Positions 11,015-21,105 of a stretch of DNA of 64,000 bases are shown in pieces; the first letter of the stretch is position 1, and every line of letters begins with the position of its first letter. Source of the DNA: Mortierella alpina. Lineage: Eukaryota; Mortierellomycota; Mortierellomycetes; Mortierellales; Mortierellaceae. The notes under the pieces were generated by a model. The model searched no databases. It saw only the letters and a list, made by a program, of their open reading frames with translations, and was not told the DNA's origin. Location of the stretch: positions 1,860,001 through 1,924,000 of the forward strand of contig JANATF010000004.1 in NCBI GenBank assembly GCA_029449245.1, in the 5' to 3' direction. The translations under genes were made by a program, and so were the position numbers.

Positions 11015-12358
11015 AAAGTCTAGTTCTGTCAAATTCGTGAAAAATCGCGCCTCCCACATTTTGCTCTCGCTACTTTTTTTTTCTGGTTCGAATGTCGCAG
11101 TCAAACCCGCCTCCCTGGATGCTCTTTCCCAACATATTATAAAACGGTCTCCATCTCTGGAGCCCTTTCTTATCGCTATTGTATTGCGCATAGTGCATTA
11201 CCAGTTATCTTGATTGTAACCCGTGAGTTCAAATGCTCAGCTTTGCCGGCGAGTCCTGCTTCCCTCTTGACAGAATACAATTCAGCGTACCCAAACATGG
11301 GGGATTCTTGGCTGTAGAATGAGCACGGGGTTTCATGCAGGTTCCAGAACGCACAGGCAGGGGCGAAATTGATTTTGTGGTGAACGAGAAAACGAATGAT
11401 CGACGCACACATTGTTTCGTGAATAAAATTCGAGTTTCCCATCGTTAAAAACTCGAAGTGTCTGTACCAGCCATTGCTTTATCAGTCTGCCGCAGGCCAG
11501 AGCTCTTTCTTAAACGTCAAGCTTTTGCTTTGCAACCTGTGCACCGACCACAGTTCTTGAAGGTATTTATAAGAAATTTGGTACTATCTCACCCATATAA
11601 ATCTTTAGCTTGTTCAGCACGAGCGTAGCGCACACGTTATGTAGCCCGAATGAGCATTAGAATCTCAGACCCACATTCTTTCGATCAATACCTTTTCTTT
11701 TTCTATAAACGCGCCGCTAGCGCGCCTGTGTTGCATGCAGCTTCTGTCGCTTTACGTGCAGGAGATGTAAGCAGTTGGTGTAGATGCGTATTCATGTCAG
11801 TCAACTTCCTATTGAATAGCCTACTCTGCACATTGACAGATATATATTACGAGAAAAAAAGGAAAAGAAAAAGACCTTTGGGAGATTCATTTTCAGTGCC
11901 TGTTCGCGTGGTGACTCGCTCGGCGACTTTTTCATATTTTCCTTCTCAAAATCCAGCATATTCATTCCATTAGAGAAGGTCGCTGCTGGGGGTGGTAAAG
12001 ACGCTTTGCGCTACACATCCACCTCATCCCCTTATCTCCTTTTGATTTTTTTGATGTTGTTCCCTGGCCATAATAACCAGAATTATTGACCTTTTTTTTA
12101 TTTTTTATTTTGTTCACTTTCACTTCTTCACCCCTCATAGCTCCCTTAGGTAAAGTGTAATGAGAATCCACAAGGGGCATTGTGAAATTCCATAGCCTAC
12201 ATGGGATTCCAGTACTATGGGGGCGTCATATTCTCCTTTCATCTCATTATGTTAGACCCATTCCTTAGCCATTCCTTAGAAGCACTGCCATAGCCAGTGA
12301 GATCGTAAAATAGGAGCCACAAGTGTTCTTTTTTTTTTTTTTATTCCCTCGAAATCTG
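11015..12358. other. Intergenic region between the tandem paralogues
   Basis: This stretch between the two Thr-rich genes is AT-rich with several T-tracts. No reading frame with family features was found. A T-tract at about 12330-12342 precedes the second TATA box. Confidence 0.55.
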
Positions 12359-12367
12359 TTATAAAAG
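12359..12367 (+). promoter_or_regulatory. TATA box of the second Thr-rich secreted gene
   Basis: TTATAAAAG lies 130 bp before the ATG at 12489, nearly the same distance as in the upstream paralogue (134 bp), and is followed by the same GTTGCGCA-ACATTTT block. Confidence 0.65.
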
Positions 12368-12488
12368 GGGTCCGTTGCGCACACATTTTCATGCTCTATT
12401 ATCTTCAAGTCTATACTCGGATATACCCCTCTTGCCTTCCCTACACAGCTCGAGCCAAACAGGTACCAGGACATTGACCATTTTCACC

Positions 12489-13813
12489 ATGCTTTTCAAG
12501 GCTACCTCTCTCCTTGCAGTCGCCACCATGGCGATGGCTTCATCGACCATGCCCCCAGTGAAGGATACCGTGACAATTCAGGCTCATGGTTGTGATGGAA
12601 CGTCAACTTCCATCGCTTTTCCTGTAGGTATGTATCGTGTCCAGAGGTTTTGTGTAGTAGTTCTAGGTTTGTGAATTTCCTGTGATGACGCGTCGCGGAG
12701 TACTACCCATAACATATTTTTCAAATTTCGTCAAAATCCGTTAGCCGACGTCAATAAGTGCACCCCCTTGACGGATCTTAAGGCTGATTGCTCGCATGTG
12801 TGCAAAATTGATAATGACAATACTGAAAAGTTTGACTGCATGTTCTACAAATCGGACAGTTGCGAGACTGGCAGCGGTTCCGCTGATATTACAGAAGGAA
12901 CACACCCAAATTCCGCATACAAATACATAAAGTGCATTCCCAAGCCAGACCACTATGAGCGGGTCGATTATGTCCTGTGCAGGGAGATCCGTACCATCCC
13001 GATCGAAGCCAGTAAGTGACGAAGTTGGAGTTGGGGATCCGAACCTGATCTTGAGATCTCTATGTTTGTTTTACACTTGCATGGTTTGTTGCTTGTCGCT
13101 AACGATTGTGTGACCTCCGTTTTCCCTCGATCATCTTTTTTTTTTGTTCACTTGCAGACAAGTGCGTTAGCTCTACTGACCTGAAAATCTGCGAGATTCC
13201 TTGCCTCCTTCAAGCTGCTAACGGATCGAAGGCTCAATGCAAACGCTACTCCGATGCCGGTTGCACCAAGGAGATAGATACATCTACGCCCGTACCTAGC
13301 TCTACCCTCGCGCACAGCACTACCACCCACAAACCCGCTACCACCGCTGCCTCAAGCACACACAAACCCACCACCACCACCACCACCACCAAAAAGTCTT
13401 CCACCACCACAAAGGCTCCCACCACCACCGCGAAAGCTCATACAACCACCACGAAAGCCCATACTACCACCACAAAAGCCCATACTACCACCACAAAAGC
13501 TCATACTACCACCACAAAAGCTCATACTACCACCACAAAAGCTCATACTACCACCACAAAAGCTCATACTACCACCACGAAAGCTCACACTACCACCACG
13601 AGGCATCCCACCACCACTGCCGACGAGGGATGTGACGCGCCTTTGCCCACTAACCACATGATCCCCAAGCCCATCAAGGCCGTAGAGCTTAACAGTGGCG
13701 ACCTCGACTTTGACATGGAGTCCGTGTTCCGCTCTGAGGAAGATTTCGAGTCAGAGTCAACATGCCCATGCACAGACAAGCCAGCGTTCTACGTCAAGTG
13801 CACATACATTTAA
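12489..13813 (+). CDS. Secreted Cys/Thr-rich mucin-like protein, tandem paralogue B
   Basis: The gene is join(12489..12627, 12745..13011, 13158..13813), 353 residues, with two phase-1 introns that both have good splice sites. A signal peptide MLFKATSLLAVATMAMA is followed by a Cys-rich domain (KCTPLTDLKADCSHVCKID, FDCMFYKSDSCE) and a second one (KCVSSTDLKICEIPC). A Thr-rich stalk follows with about eight KAHTTTT heptads at 13430-13606. The C-terminal acidic Cys-rich tail ends YVKCTYI. It is a tandem duplicate of the gene at 10010: signal peptide start, Cys spacing and upstream sequence match. The stalk is probably O-glycosylated and the protein cell-wall-bound or secreted; no enzymatic domain was recognised. 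Confidence 0.75.
13430..13606 (+). repeat. 21-bp coding tandem repeat (KAHTTTT heptads)
   Basis: About eight copies of a 21-bp unit encode Lys-Ala-His-Thr-Thr-Thr-Thr. The unit is a multiple of three, so copy-number change would alter stalk length without breaking the frame. Central copies are almost identical at the DNA level, which suggests recent expansion. Confidence 0.9.
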
Positions 13814-15696
13814 CGGGATGGATGACATATCCTATTTCTAACCAGCCCAAATACCAAAAAGAAGAAGAAGGGAAAAAAAACATAAGGACCTTGCTCATCT
13901 TGATTTCGCTTCGAAATGATGGTAATTAAATACACTTTTTTCAACCTGATAAGTGGGTCATCATCCAAGTTGCCCAATGTGTCTGCGTACTGAGTAGGCG
14001 CATTTCCCCAGCCTGTAGACCAACTCGAAATAGAAAAGGTCAAATATCCGCGATGACCCTCCTCCTCCTCTTGTCCTCGTCAGTACTACCGAATCCTGAT
14101 TCAACACGTTCGGCTGTCTACTAGTTTGAATAGAGGCCTCATCTTGGCGACCTTGTTTTTGATCGGCCCAGCGTCGATAACATTTGTGGAAACAAGTGTT
14201 GAAAATCTTGGCAATTTTGTCGTAAACCTTATTAGCCTCTGGAAATTGCCAAACAGTGCTGTCTCTCTGGAACTGCGTCAAAAGCTAGTGGGCCGAGTCG
14301 AAAGGTAACGAGTGTTATCTGAGGTATTAGTGTGTCCAGAGTGTCAAGTCCGAGGGTCCATAAGGGCCGACATTATTAGCGAATGCCCAGCGTGATGGGC
14401 TAGATCCGCTTGGTCTGGTCGGTGTGACCTGGGCCACCTTGATTATTGGGGTTACTATAGTTATTGAAGACGCCGCTTTGCGCTTATTAGACAATGGCGG
14501 GGATGAAAGCGGACAAGTGGGACCATTGAGGAGCACTCGCGATTGCTGGCTGTGACAAAGGAATCCCTGATTGGGTGCCTTCGCTGAGAACCAGCGGGGG
14601 ATGGGGACGCCGTTGAAGAAGGAAGAACGCATTGCTGTCAAAGGAAGGTGGACCATGTCACCTACTATAGCGAGCGAAGGTGAGAGTAGGATGGAGAGAG
14701 TATTAATACATGTGGAGAGAGAGTAGTAGTAGTGTGGAGTATGCAAAGGTTGGTTGCACTGTTGCGCTGTTTTAATTGTGACTCCAAGGCGCTCAGCTTT
14801 TGAGAGCGCGACCATGCATAAAGATTCATCCTGCTCTTATCCTCCTTGCTTTACCATCAAGAACTCAGCCGCACTCGCCCTCACACTCTCTCCCACCGTG
14901 CCATATCTCGGCGCCTCTCTTTGAATCATCTAACCCGCCGCTGCGGGATCAAGATGACGATAATTCACAGCGCGCCTGCACCGTCGTCATCCACGACGAA
15001 TTTTGCACAAGCAAAGTTGGCACCTTCTGCCATGGAACGGTCGCCCTCGCCCAATCAAGGAGGCTTAAGAATAGAATATCATCGTTAAAAGGGTGAACGG
15101 CACCATTGAGTGCACTAACCCTGGCTGCGCAATAGGGTGTTACGGAGTATTACTGTGTATGTTGTGTTCCCATTGCTCCCAAGCTTTCAAGTACTCACTC
15201 CCACAAGTTCAGCCCAGCCATGCACGTCTGTAAGCTCATTATCCTTTTTTCGTAAGAGCCCTTCACGCCGCTTTAATGGAGCTGAGCGAAATTGCTATAA
15301 CTTACAAGACACCCTGTTTTCTGAAACGCTCAGGGTTGAAGTAAGTCGTAACTTTTTGTTCTGTTATGAGTAGTAACTTTTTGTTCTCACGAGATTAACA
15401 AATGTCAAAGTGTCAAAGCTATTGTGCATAACAAGTTTCCACTAAAGCACTCTGCTCTTCGTTCTCAATATCTTATAAAGGCGTCTCTTCCTTGTCTGAT
15501 CCTTTTCAGCACTTTTTGCGCTATAAGGTAGGTACCGTTTTTCTTGCATTGCTTTTGGTAACTCGCACAGGAGAGCATTTTTTGCTTTCTCATAGTCTGC
15601 TACTTCCATGACCTTCCTTCGTATCTGGGCTAAGTAGCCCACTCGTCGATATTGACCCCCCGCTACAAGGATCCAACGCTCTCCCGAATAAATAGC
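13814..15696. other. 1.9-kb region without a convincing gene
   Basis: A minus-strand stretch at about 13961-14281 reads like protein (FQRDSTVWQFPEANKVYDKI and KCYRRWADQKQ), but a stop codon interrupts it just upstream and it matches no family I recognise. It may be a decayed gene fragment. Frames at 14327-14815 and 14800-15096 look like chance. Confidence 0.4.
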
Positions 15697-15978
15697 ATGC
15701 AAGAACTCAAGCTGATATCGGTAGTGTTTCTTGCTGCGTTGATGGTAGCCAACCTGGTCAAAGCTGAATGTGTTGCCTCATGTATCAACGGATACAATAT
15801 CTGCATGGGGAATTGCCTAGCAGGGACATTTTGCATGGCAGCTTGCGAGTCCACTCGATCTAACTGCATCCGTGCGTGTTCTGCTCCGTGCGTTGCGGGA
15901 GGTCTGCCGTGCTACAACCCCGAACGATGTTGCAGCAAAACCTGTGTTAATAAGGACAGAAGATATCTTTGTCAATAA
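15697..15978 (+). CDS. Small secreted protein with 14 cysteines
   Basis: This single-exon gene encodes 93 residues and starts at the first in-frame ATG. MQELKLISVVFLAALMVANL plus VKA is a signal peptide. The mature 70 residues have 14 cysteines. The first part has evenly spaced C-x3-C pairs (C25/C29, C36/C40, C46/C50, C57/C61/C65), which recalls the paired C-x3-C of alpha-hairpinins. The second part (CYNPERCCSKTC, ending in LCQ) looks knottin-like. It is not assigned to a family here. Size, secretion signal and cysteine density fit an effector-like or antimicrobial peptide, but that is inference only. The upstream region is AT-rich with no clear TATA box. Confidence 0.65.
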   Translation: MQELKLISVVFLAALMVANLVKAECVASCINGYNICMGNCLAGTFCMAACESTRSNCIRACSAPCVAGGLPCYNPERCCSKTCVNKDRRYLCQ

Positions 15979-16343
15979 GACGTATTTGTGCCTTTCACAT
16001 AAAAATGTCAACTCTGTCACTAAATTTCAAAATTGGTGTGAATCGAGCAGACACTTTTTCACCACCCTAGAGCCATTTTCAACGACTTAACACTGTCATT
16101 CCACTCTTTAACAAAACCAACAACCAGAATTGATAAATTCATTGTGTTTCTAGCCCTTTTTTCGTCTGGAACAACAATGAGTTAATCAATTCTGCTTCGA
16201 CGATATCACCAAATCTGAAAATTACTCAGAGAAATTTAGATATTTTTGTCACATAGTAGACATTATTTAATATCAATAATGTAAAGGAGGCAATGAGGAT
16301 GACGAATGTTGCAAAGAGTCACAGGATTCTAAAGAGAATGTTC
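15979..16343. other. AT-rich intergenic region, no gene seen
   Basis: This is the shared 3' flank of two convergent genes. It is notably AT-rich (about 16080-16280). No repeat or RNA gene was recognised. Confidence 0.6.
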
Positions 16344-17159
16344 CTAGATGTAGGAAGGAAGAGTCCATCGCTTGACTTGCTCTAATGGATAGGGTAATCC
16401 AGACGCCCTGTCGCGTCCCGTGATGGCATACAGGACCACATCCCAGCTTTCGTTCTCGACCGTCGTCTGTCCTGAAGGAATGTTCAATAAAGGGATGGTC
16501 AATTGTGCAAGGCGGGCTGCTTGGTTCATCCATTTTGCTCGTTTCGCTTTGAGGCGTCGTGCTGTGAGTGGGTTCGGGTCATCCCAGTAGCAGAGTGAGA
16601 TGTGATTTGCTTGTTTGACCCGCAGGCCGAGATCTGGGAACGTGGTGGAGAGGGAGTCGGTGAGGTGGGCGAGGTCAGGGGAGGGAGTGATGCCGATGAA
16701 GAGGAGTGATGGACGTGGGCGGAAGCGGCCGTTGATCTGTGTGCGCCGTGTTGATCCTGCTGCGTCCCTGAGAGAGGTGGGGGGTGCTGCAGCTGAGAGA
16801 TTCGAGCGAAGGTGGGAGGAGGTCCATGCGTCAATATGTGCAATGATGTTGGGGAGTGTTGTACCGTTGGTGGAAGGAAGAGGTTGCTTGAAGAATCCGA
16901 GCATGGTTGTGTGGGGTGGGTAACGGGTTGCTTCATTCCCTGCAAAGGGAAGGTGTGCTGTGGCTGCGAAGAATGTGCTGAGTTGGGTGGCGAGGGTGGA
17001 ATTGGATGTGGGTTCGAGGTAGAGGACTAGTTCTGTGATGGGTGAGGATATTGTGGAGGGCAGTGACGGGGCTGTTGATTGGGCGAATGAGAAGGATGGC
17101 GATGTGTATAACCAAGGAAGGTAAATAAAAAGGATCGCGATTCTGAATGCCACTAACAT
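16344..17159 (-). CDS. Secreted 2H-phosphoesterase-like protein
   Basis: The gene is a single exon of 271 residues. The N-terminus up to about residue 26 is hydrophobic and ends in SFAQS, a likely signal peptide. Two H-x-[T/S] motifs occur about 100 residues apart: H83-T-T85 within YPPHTTMLGFF and H186-I-S188 within KQANHISLCYW. Two such motifs are the signature of the 2H phosphoesterase superfamily (RNA ligase/cyclic phosphodiesterase fold), which hydrolyses cyclic phosphate or 2'-5' linkages. Substrate and location (secretory pathway or outside) are inferred. The spacing and the strands before each motif (ELVLYLEP and SLLFIGI) fit the two-lobed fold. No close subfamily is recognised. Confidence 0.65.
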   Translation of the reverse strand: MLVAFRIAILFIYLPWLYTSPSFSFAQSTAPSLPSTISSPITELVLYLEPTSNSTLATQLSTFFAATAHLPFAGNEATRYPPHTTMLGFFKQPLPSTNGTTLPNIIAHIDAWTSSHLRSNLSAAAPPTSLRDAAGSTRRTQINGRFRPRPSLLFIGITPSPDLAHLTDSLSTTFPDLGLRVKQANHISLCYWDDPNPLTARRLKAKRAKWMNQAARLAQLTIPLLNIPSGQTTVENESWDVVLYAITGRDRASGLPYPLEQVKRWTLPSYI

Positions 17160-17725
17160 TGTTACAGGGAGGAAAGGGTAGGGGAGGATGTAATTGTATT
17201 GCAGACTGAGGGAAAACTACTAGGGGAAAACAGGTCTACTTATACTAGTCAGAGTCCATGAAAACTAGAACTAATTATATAACTACATGCGAGAACTAAA
17301 TGGTACCGGCGGAATGGCGATGAAGAAAATAGAACATGGTAGAAAGTGTACTCTGAAGAGTACCAGATGAGTAACTTCTAAGACATGATGATATAGGCAT
17401 TCATCACCGCTCGCAGCATCCTAGGAGCAAGGTGTACATATATCCTAGGTGTACCTTGGTGTATTAATACCCCTCCCTCTCTCCCACCAACGTACTGGAC
17501 CTACATGGATCTTGGGAGTGTGCCTTAAAGTCAAGACAAAGTATTCAAGATACTTGATAAAGATCAGACTACATGGGTAGCAATGGGTTATATTTATACG
17601 TGTTCGTACGGCAACGCGAACTTTCCCATCGCTCGGCATCAACAGTTCGCCCATTTCTCTTGCCTAGTTGATATTTCCAAAAAACAATTTGCCTATTTTC
17701 ACTTACATTTTCCAACATGCATCTG
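17160..17725. other. Intergenic region, no gene seen
   Basis: This is the upstream region of the 2H-phosphoesterase-like gene. It contains no recognisable coding sequence. Confidence 0.5.
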
Positions 17726-18147
17726 GTACCTGACAGCCAAGTGGCTTCGTACCTGACCGCTGTATCCTCTGATCGAAAGAGTTTTTAAGTTATCGGTAAG
17801 CACTTGTGTTGCATGCAAGCGAACGGCTTCTATGCACTCTTGGATACAAGCTACGCGCCAACATGCAAGTGCTCTGAAACAGGCAACGTTTTTTTTCTTA
17901 CAGGCAACATTCTTTTTCACACGGCAACATTGTTTTTCTCATACACGCGTACCTGACAGCCAATTGGCTTCGTGCCTGAGCGCTATATCCACTGCTCTAA
18001 AGAGGTGTAGGTTGTCGGTAAGATCTTTGCATGCAAGCGAGTGGCTGCTGTGCACTCTCGGATACACGACACGCGCCAAACAAACACGGGCTCTGAAACA
18101 GGCAACATCCTTTTTCCCATACATCCTGTACCCGACAGTCAGGTACG
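17726..18147. repeat. Diverged ~180-220-bp tandem duplication
   Basis: Unit 1 (17726-17948) and unit 2 (17949-18127) both start with GTACCTGACAGCCAA and share blocks such as GGCTTCGT, ATGCAAGCGA and GCTCTGAAACAGGCAAC. A third truncated start follows at 18128. Unit 1 is about 44 bp longer because it holds three copies of a GGCAACATT plus T-tract element. No open frame spans the units. Confidence 0.85.
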
Positions 18148-18798
18148 CCCAACTCTATTTCGTGGCTAGGCCGATCTTGTGCAACGGTTGACACTCAATG
18201 ATGTCAGTGATCTTGGGGTAAACTGTTGCGTAGAATGATGGGAAAGTTCTATTTCAACGACATTACTCGAGCGCATATACAGTATAAGTACTCCGTGGCT
18301 CGAGGTTCAATCTCACCTTGTAACTCGAATACTTTGACTGCACTCTGGGTATCATTCCTATCTACTGTTACTTCTCATAGCCTCTCTATCGTCTGTGCCC
18401 CTCCTCTGCCCTAGGAGAGATCAATCCTGCCCGTGCCCCGCTTAGATTATAAACATTGCTGTCTACCAGTGTACAGGATTGAAACATCAAGACTTGTAAT
18501 AGCAGCACTCTACTACAAGACTCACAGGAGGACGTGTACAACCCTTGAACAAAATCCGCATTTTTTGACCAGACAAGACTCTTGTAAGGCTGCATTATTG
18601 GACTTTCATGATCCACTATGGATTATACCTCGAATATTCATAGCTGACTCATTTTTTAATCTCTGACATGTACTCACGCCCCTCTTAGTTGCTTTACAAT
18701 GCCTACACAGTTCAGATTTGGAGTTGCTGGGGAAATTACGGCCACTAATGCGGTAGTGTGCGCGAGATGTTGTTATCATCTCGGGAGCGATTCAATCA
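18148..18798. other. Intergenic region, no gene seen
   Basis: No gene was recognised here. A short frame beginning ATGCCTACACAGTTC at about 18700 may be a leader or a gene fragment preceding the small frame at 18799. Confidence 0.4.
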
Positions 18799-19023
18799 AT
18801 GCCGTACATTAATGGGACCCACTTGATTAATGGAACAGATATCTTTCCAGCTAGCCCAGGTCCCATTGGATTCGTTTTTGGAAATGGTAGCATCATCCTC
18901 CCTTGTGCTATAAACACTCATGTCGATACCATTTACTACCAATCGTCCTCCTCAACAGCTATTACTCCAAAGATATATTTATTTGCATTGGGACTTATTG
19001 CATTAGCTCTTGTCGGAATGTAG
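18799..19023 (+). CDS. Possible small protein or C-terminal gene fragment
   Basis: An ATG-started frame of 74 residues contains two NGT glycosylation sequons near the start and a hydrophobic C-terminus (IYLFALGLIALALVGM) preceded by a Ser-rich stretch. That end resembles the GPI-attachment signal of fungal surface proteins, but there is no signal peptide at this start. It may be the last exon of a decayed gene. No family was recognised. Confidence 0.25.
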   Translation: MPYINGTHLINGTDIFPASPGPIGFVFGNGSIILPCAINTHVDTIYYQSSSSTAITPKIYLFALGLIALALVGM

Positions 19024-19132
19024 CTTGGAGTTTAAATGAATTAAACATAGACCAGCGAGAATAGGGATTGAGTAGTGTGTGCGTGTAGAATTGTTCTAGG
19101 CTCCCTGATCTGACAATCAGTGCAGGTCACAA

Positions 19133-20745
19133 CTACACCCCTCGTATATCTCTTGACTGGCAAGGAACGGTGTCTCGATGCTGAGCAATGCCTGTAATGA
19201 CCTGCACCTCGATATAATTGTTTTTGAGGGAGCGGACGATCATTTTTGTTCCGTTACAGAGACCCACATCAGGATCGAGGTTCCGGAGGAGAATGACAGG
19301 TTGACCGACCTTGAGGTTTAGTTGATGCGGCGGCATTCCACTTGGGGACAGCGCGTTCAAGAACTCGGTGGGGTAATCGAACGATGCGTCGTCATCACGG
19401 ATAGAGTCCTGACTATAATATGTATTTGCTCTACCTGGCATCAATTCTGTCGCTAATGAGTTTAGTCTGTCGATATCCTCATCAAGTGGCGACAATATCG
19501 CTCGATTCATTAAGATAGTCGCGGGAAGTTTCTACAAGCCGATGTTGGGGTACTGTGTATGGCACTAAGAAACTAAGTGTGCGCAGACTGGTTGCTTGTT
19601 TCATCGGGCTTGAAGATGAACTGGCTGGGTATCTGGATGTAGTCCGAGTGAGAGCCGTGAGAGCCGAATTGGAATGTTGGCTCTGTACCTTCTCCAACCC
19701 GAAGCAGAAAGTCAGCGAACGACCGATGTTCTTGATTTCCGGAGACGCGTATGTTTTTCTTGAGTTTAAGCGGCTTTACTTCAGGCCTAAACTATGCACG
19801 CGGACTTTTCCCATACAACAACTTTTCCGCCAAATGGAAGATTCACTTCAGTTAGGTCGCGTAAATTTTGGTCCACAGCTTCAAAGCCAAGGCGGTGCAG
19901 CATAACAGCCTCATCCCAGAATATGGCTGCGGCGTTACGGATGCCGGCTGCCTTGTCATCTTCCTTCGCGATCTTGCATACAGCGCCAGGATGCTATTTG
20001 GGAGGAATCTGGAAGGTTGAGTGCGCTGTACGGCCGTCGTGAAGAAAGAGGGCTGCGATACCAGAACTTGCGACTACGATGACATCCTTCTGGAGTCCTT
20101 GAATGTGACCGATCAAGGTGTTGTACACAAAGGATATGCCTGTTCCTCCTGGTCCATCAATGAAAAACATTTTGTGTGGACTGTTGCCCTCGATCGCTTG
20201 CATGATGCTGTGGAGGGCAGCGGCTTGATCCTCATTCAATTTAGCGATATTTTCGCAGATGAAAGTGATTTGTCGCCTCTCTTTGTCGGCTAGCGCTTCC
20301 AGAGGGAGATTACCGATATATCTCACGAAAACCTAAGGCAACTTGGGGAATTTAGACACAGAGGACTCCATGCCCTTTAGGATGCCGTCGAGGTAGAAGA
20401 GGGCGATCGCCTTGGTGGTCCGGATTTGCTCGGTCTGGTAGGCCATACTCTTCACGTTAGGAACATCCTCACACCTGTCGTCTGAGAATTTTTGCCATAG
20501 GTCGCCTGGCTTAGAGAGGGTGCTGCCGTGTGGATTGTATATGATGATTGCGAACAGTTGCCGTAGTTGGGGAGGCATATGACTGGATGCTGCTTCCTTT
20601 AGGTAGTGCTCCCACTCATTGTCATCCTGCAGCAGATTCCTAGCGTTGCAGGCGCCTTCGAATGTATTGTACTCGATACCGTCGACGGTGCGCAAATCTA
20701 GGAGGCTTGCACTATCTCTGATCGCAGAGATTTTTTTTATCGTCT
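19133..20745 (-). pseudogene. Helitron Rep-helicase (PIF1-like) remnant
   Basis: Several minus-strand frames together give the helicase part of a Helitron transposase. The upstream piece (20333-20695) has the Helitron stretch ending in YLDGILKGMESSVSKFPKLP. The next frame (19994-20326) has the ATPase start LNEDQAAALHSI and a Walker A region GPGGTGIS, where the usual lysine is isoleucine. Around 19830-19960 the Walker B-like FWDEAVMLHR appears. The last piece (19133-19510) has LKVGQPVILLRNLDP and GLCNGTKMIV, the C-terminal PIF1/Helitron segment. Stops and frame changes separate the pieces and the Rep domain is missing, so the element is dead. I could not place the Helitron ends. Confidence 0.85.
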
Positions 20746-21105
20746 AGATGGACCCGCAGTCGTACGACTGATGGCGAGTGACTGTGCAAGGAGAACTCAG
20801 ATGATGTGGTGAGGTGATGATGGCGATGAATGACGATAATACTAGAAGGTATATGTAATATGGCAAACCTGCCCTAAGCTGACAACATGGATCAGCGCCA
20901 ACTTTGAGCGAAATCGGATTGATATTTTTATTTTTTTTCTCCTCTCGATGCCTCCAAACCGTTTTCCTCTACAAAAGAACAAAACGTCTCCCACCACCTC
21001 CTCTTCGTCCTCATAAAAGACGACGATCTTCATATTGGATGGCTCTAGCATACTTCGTTCCCTCCCCCTTTTTTCTAAAAAAAAAAAAGATCTACGCTTT
21101 TTCTT
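20746..21105. other. Intergenic region, no gene seen
   Basis: This stretch lies between the Helitron remnant and the 3' end of the NOL11/UTP8-like gene. It holds only T- and A-tracts near 20930 and 21080. Confidence 0.6.

Noticed and set aside
13352-13657. Minus-strand Gly/Ser/Cys-rich frame
   Set aside because: Antisense shadow of the Thr-rich repeat in the secreted gene.
14327-14815. Minus-strand open frame of about 160 residues
   Set aside because: No family features, no good promoter or splice sites; starts in low-complexity sequence.
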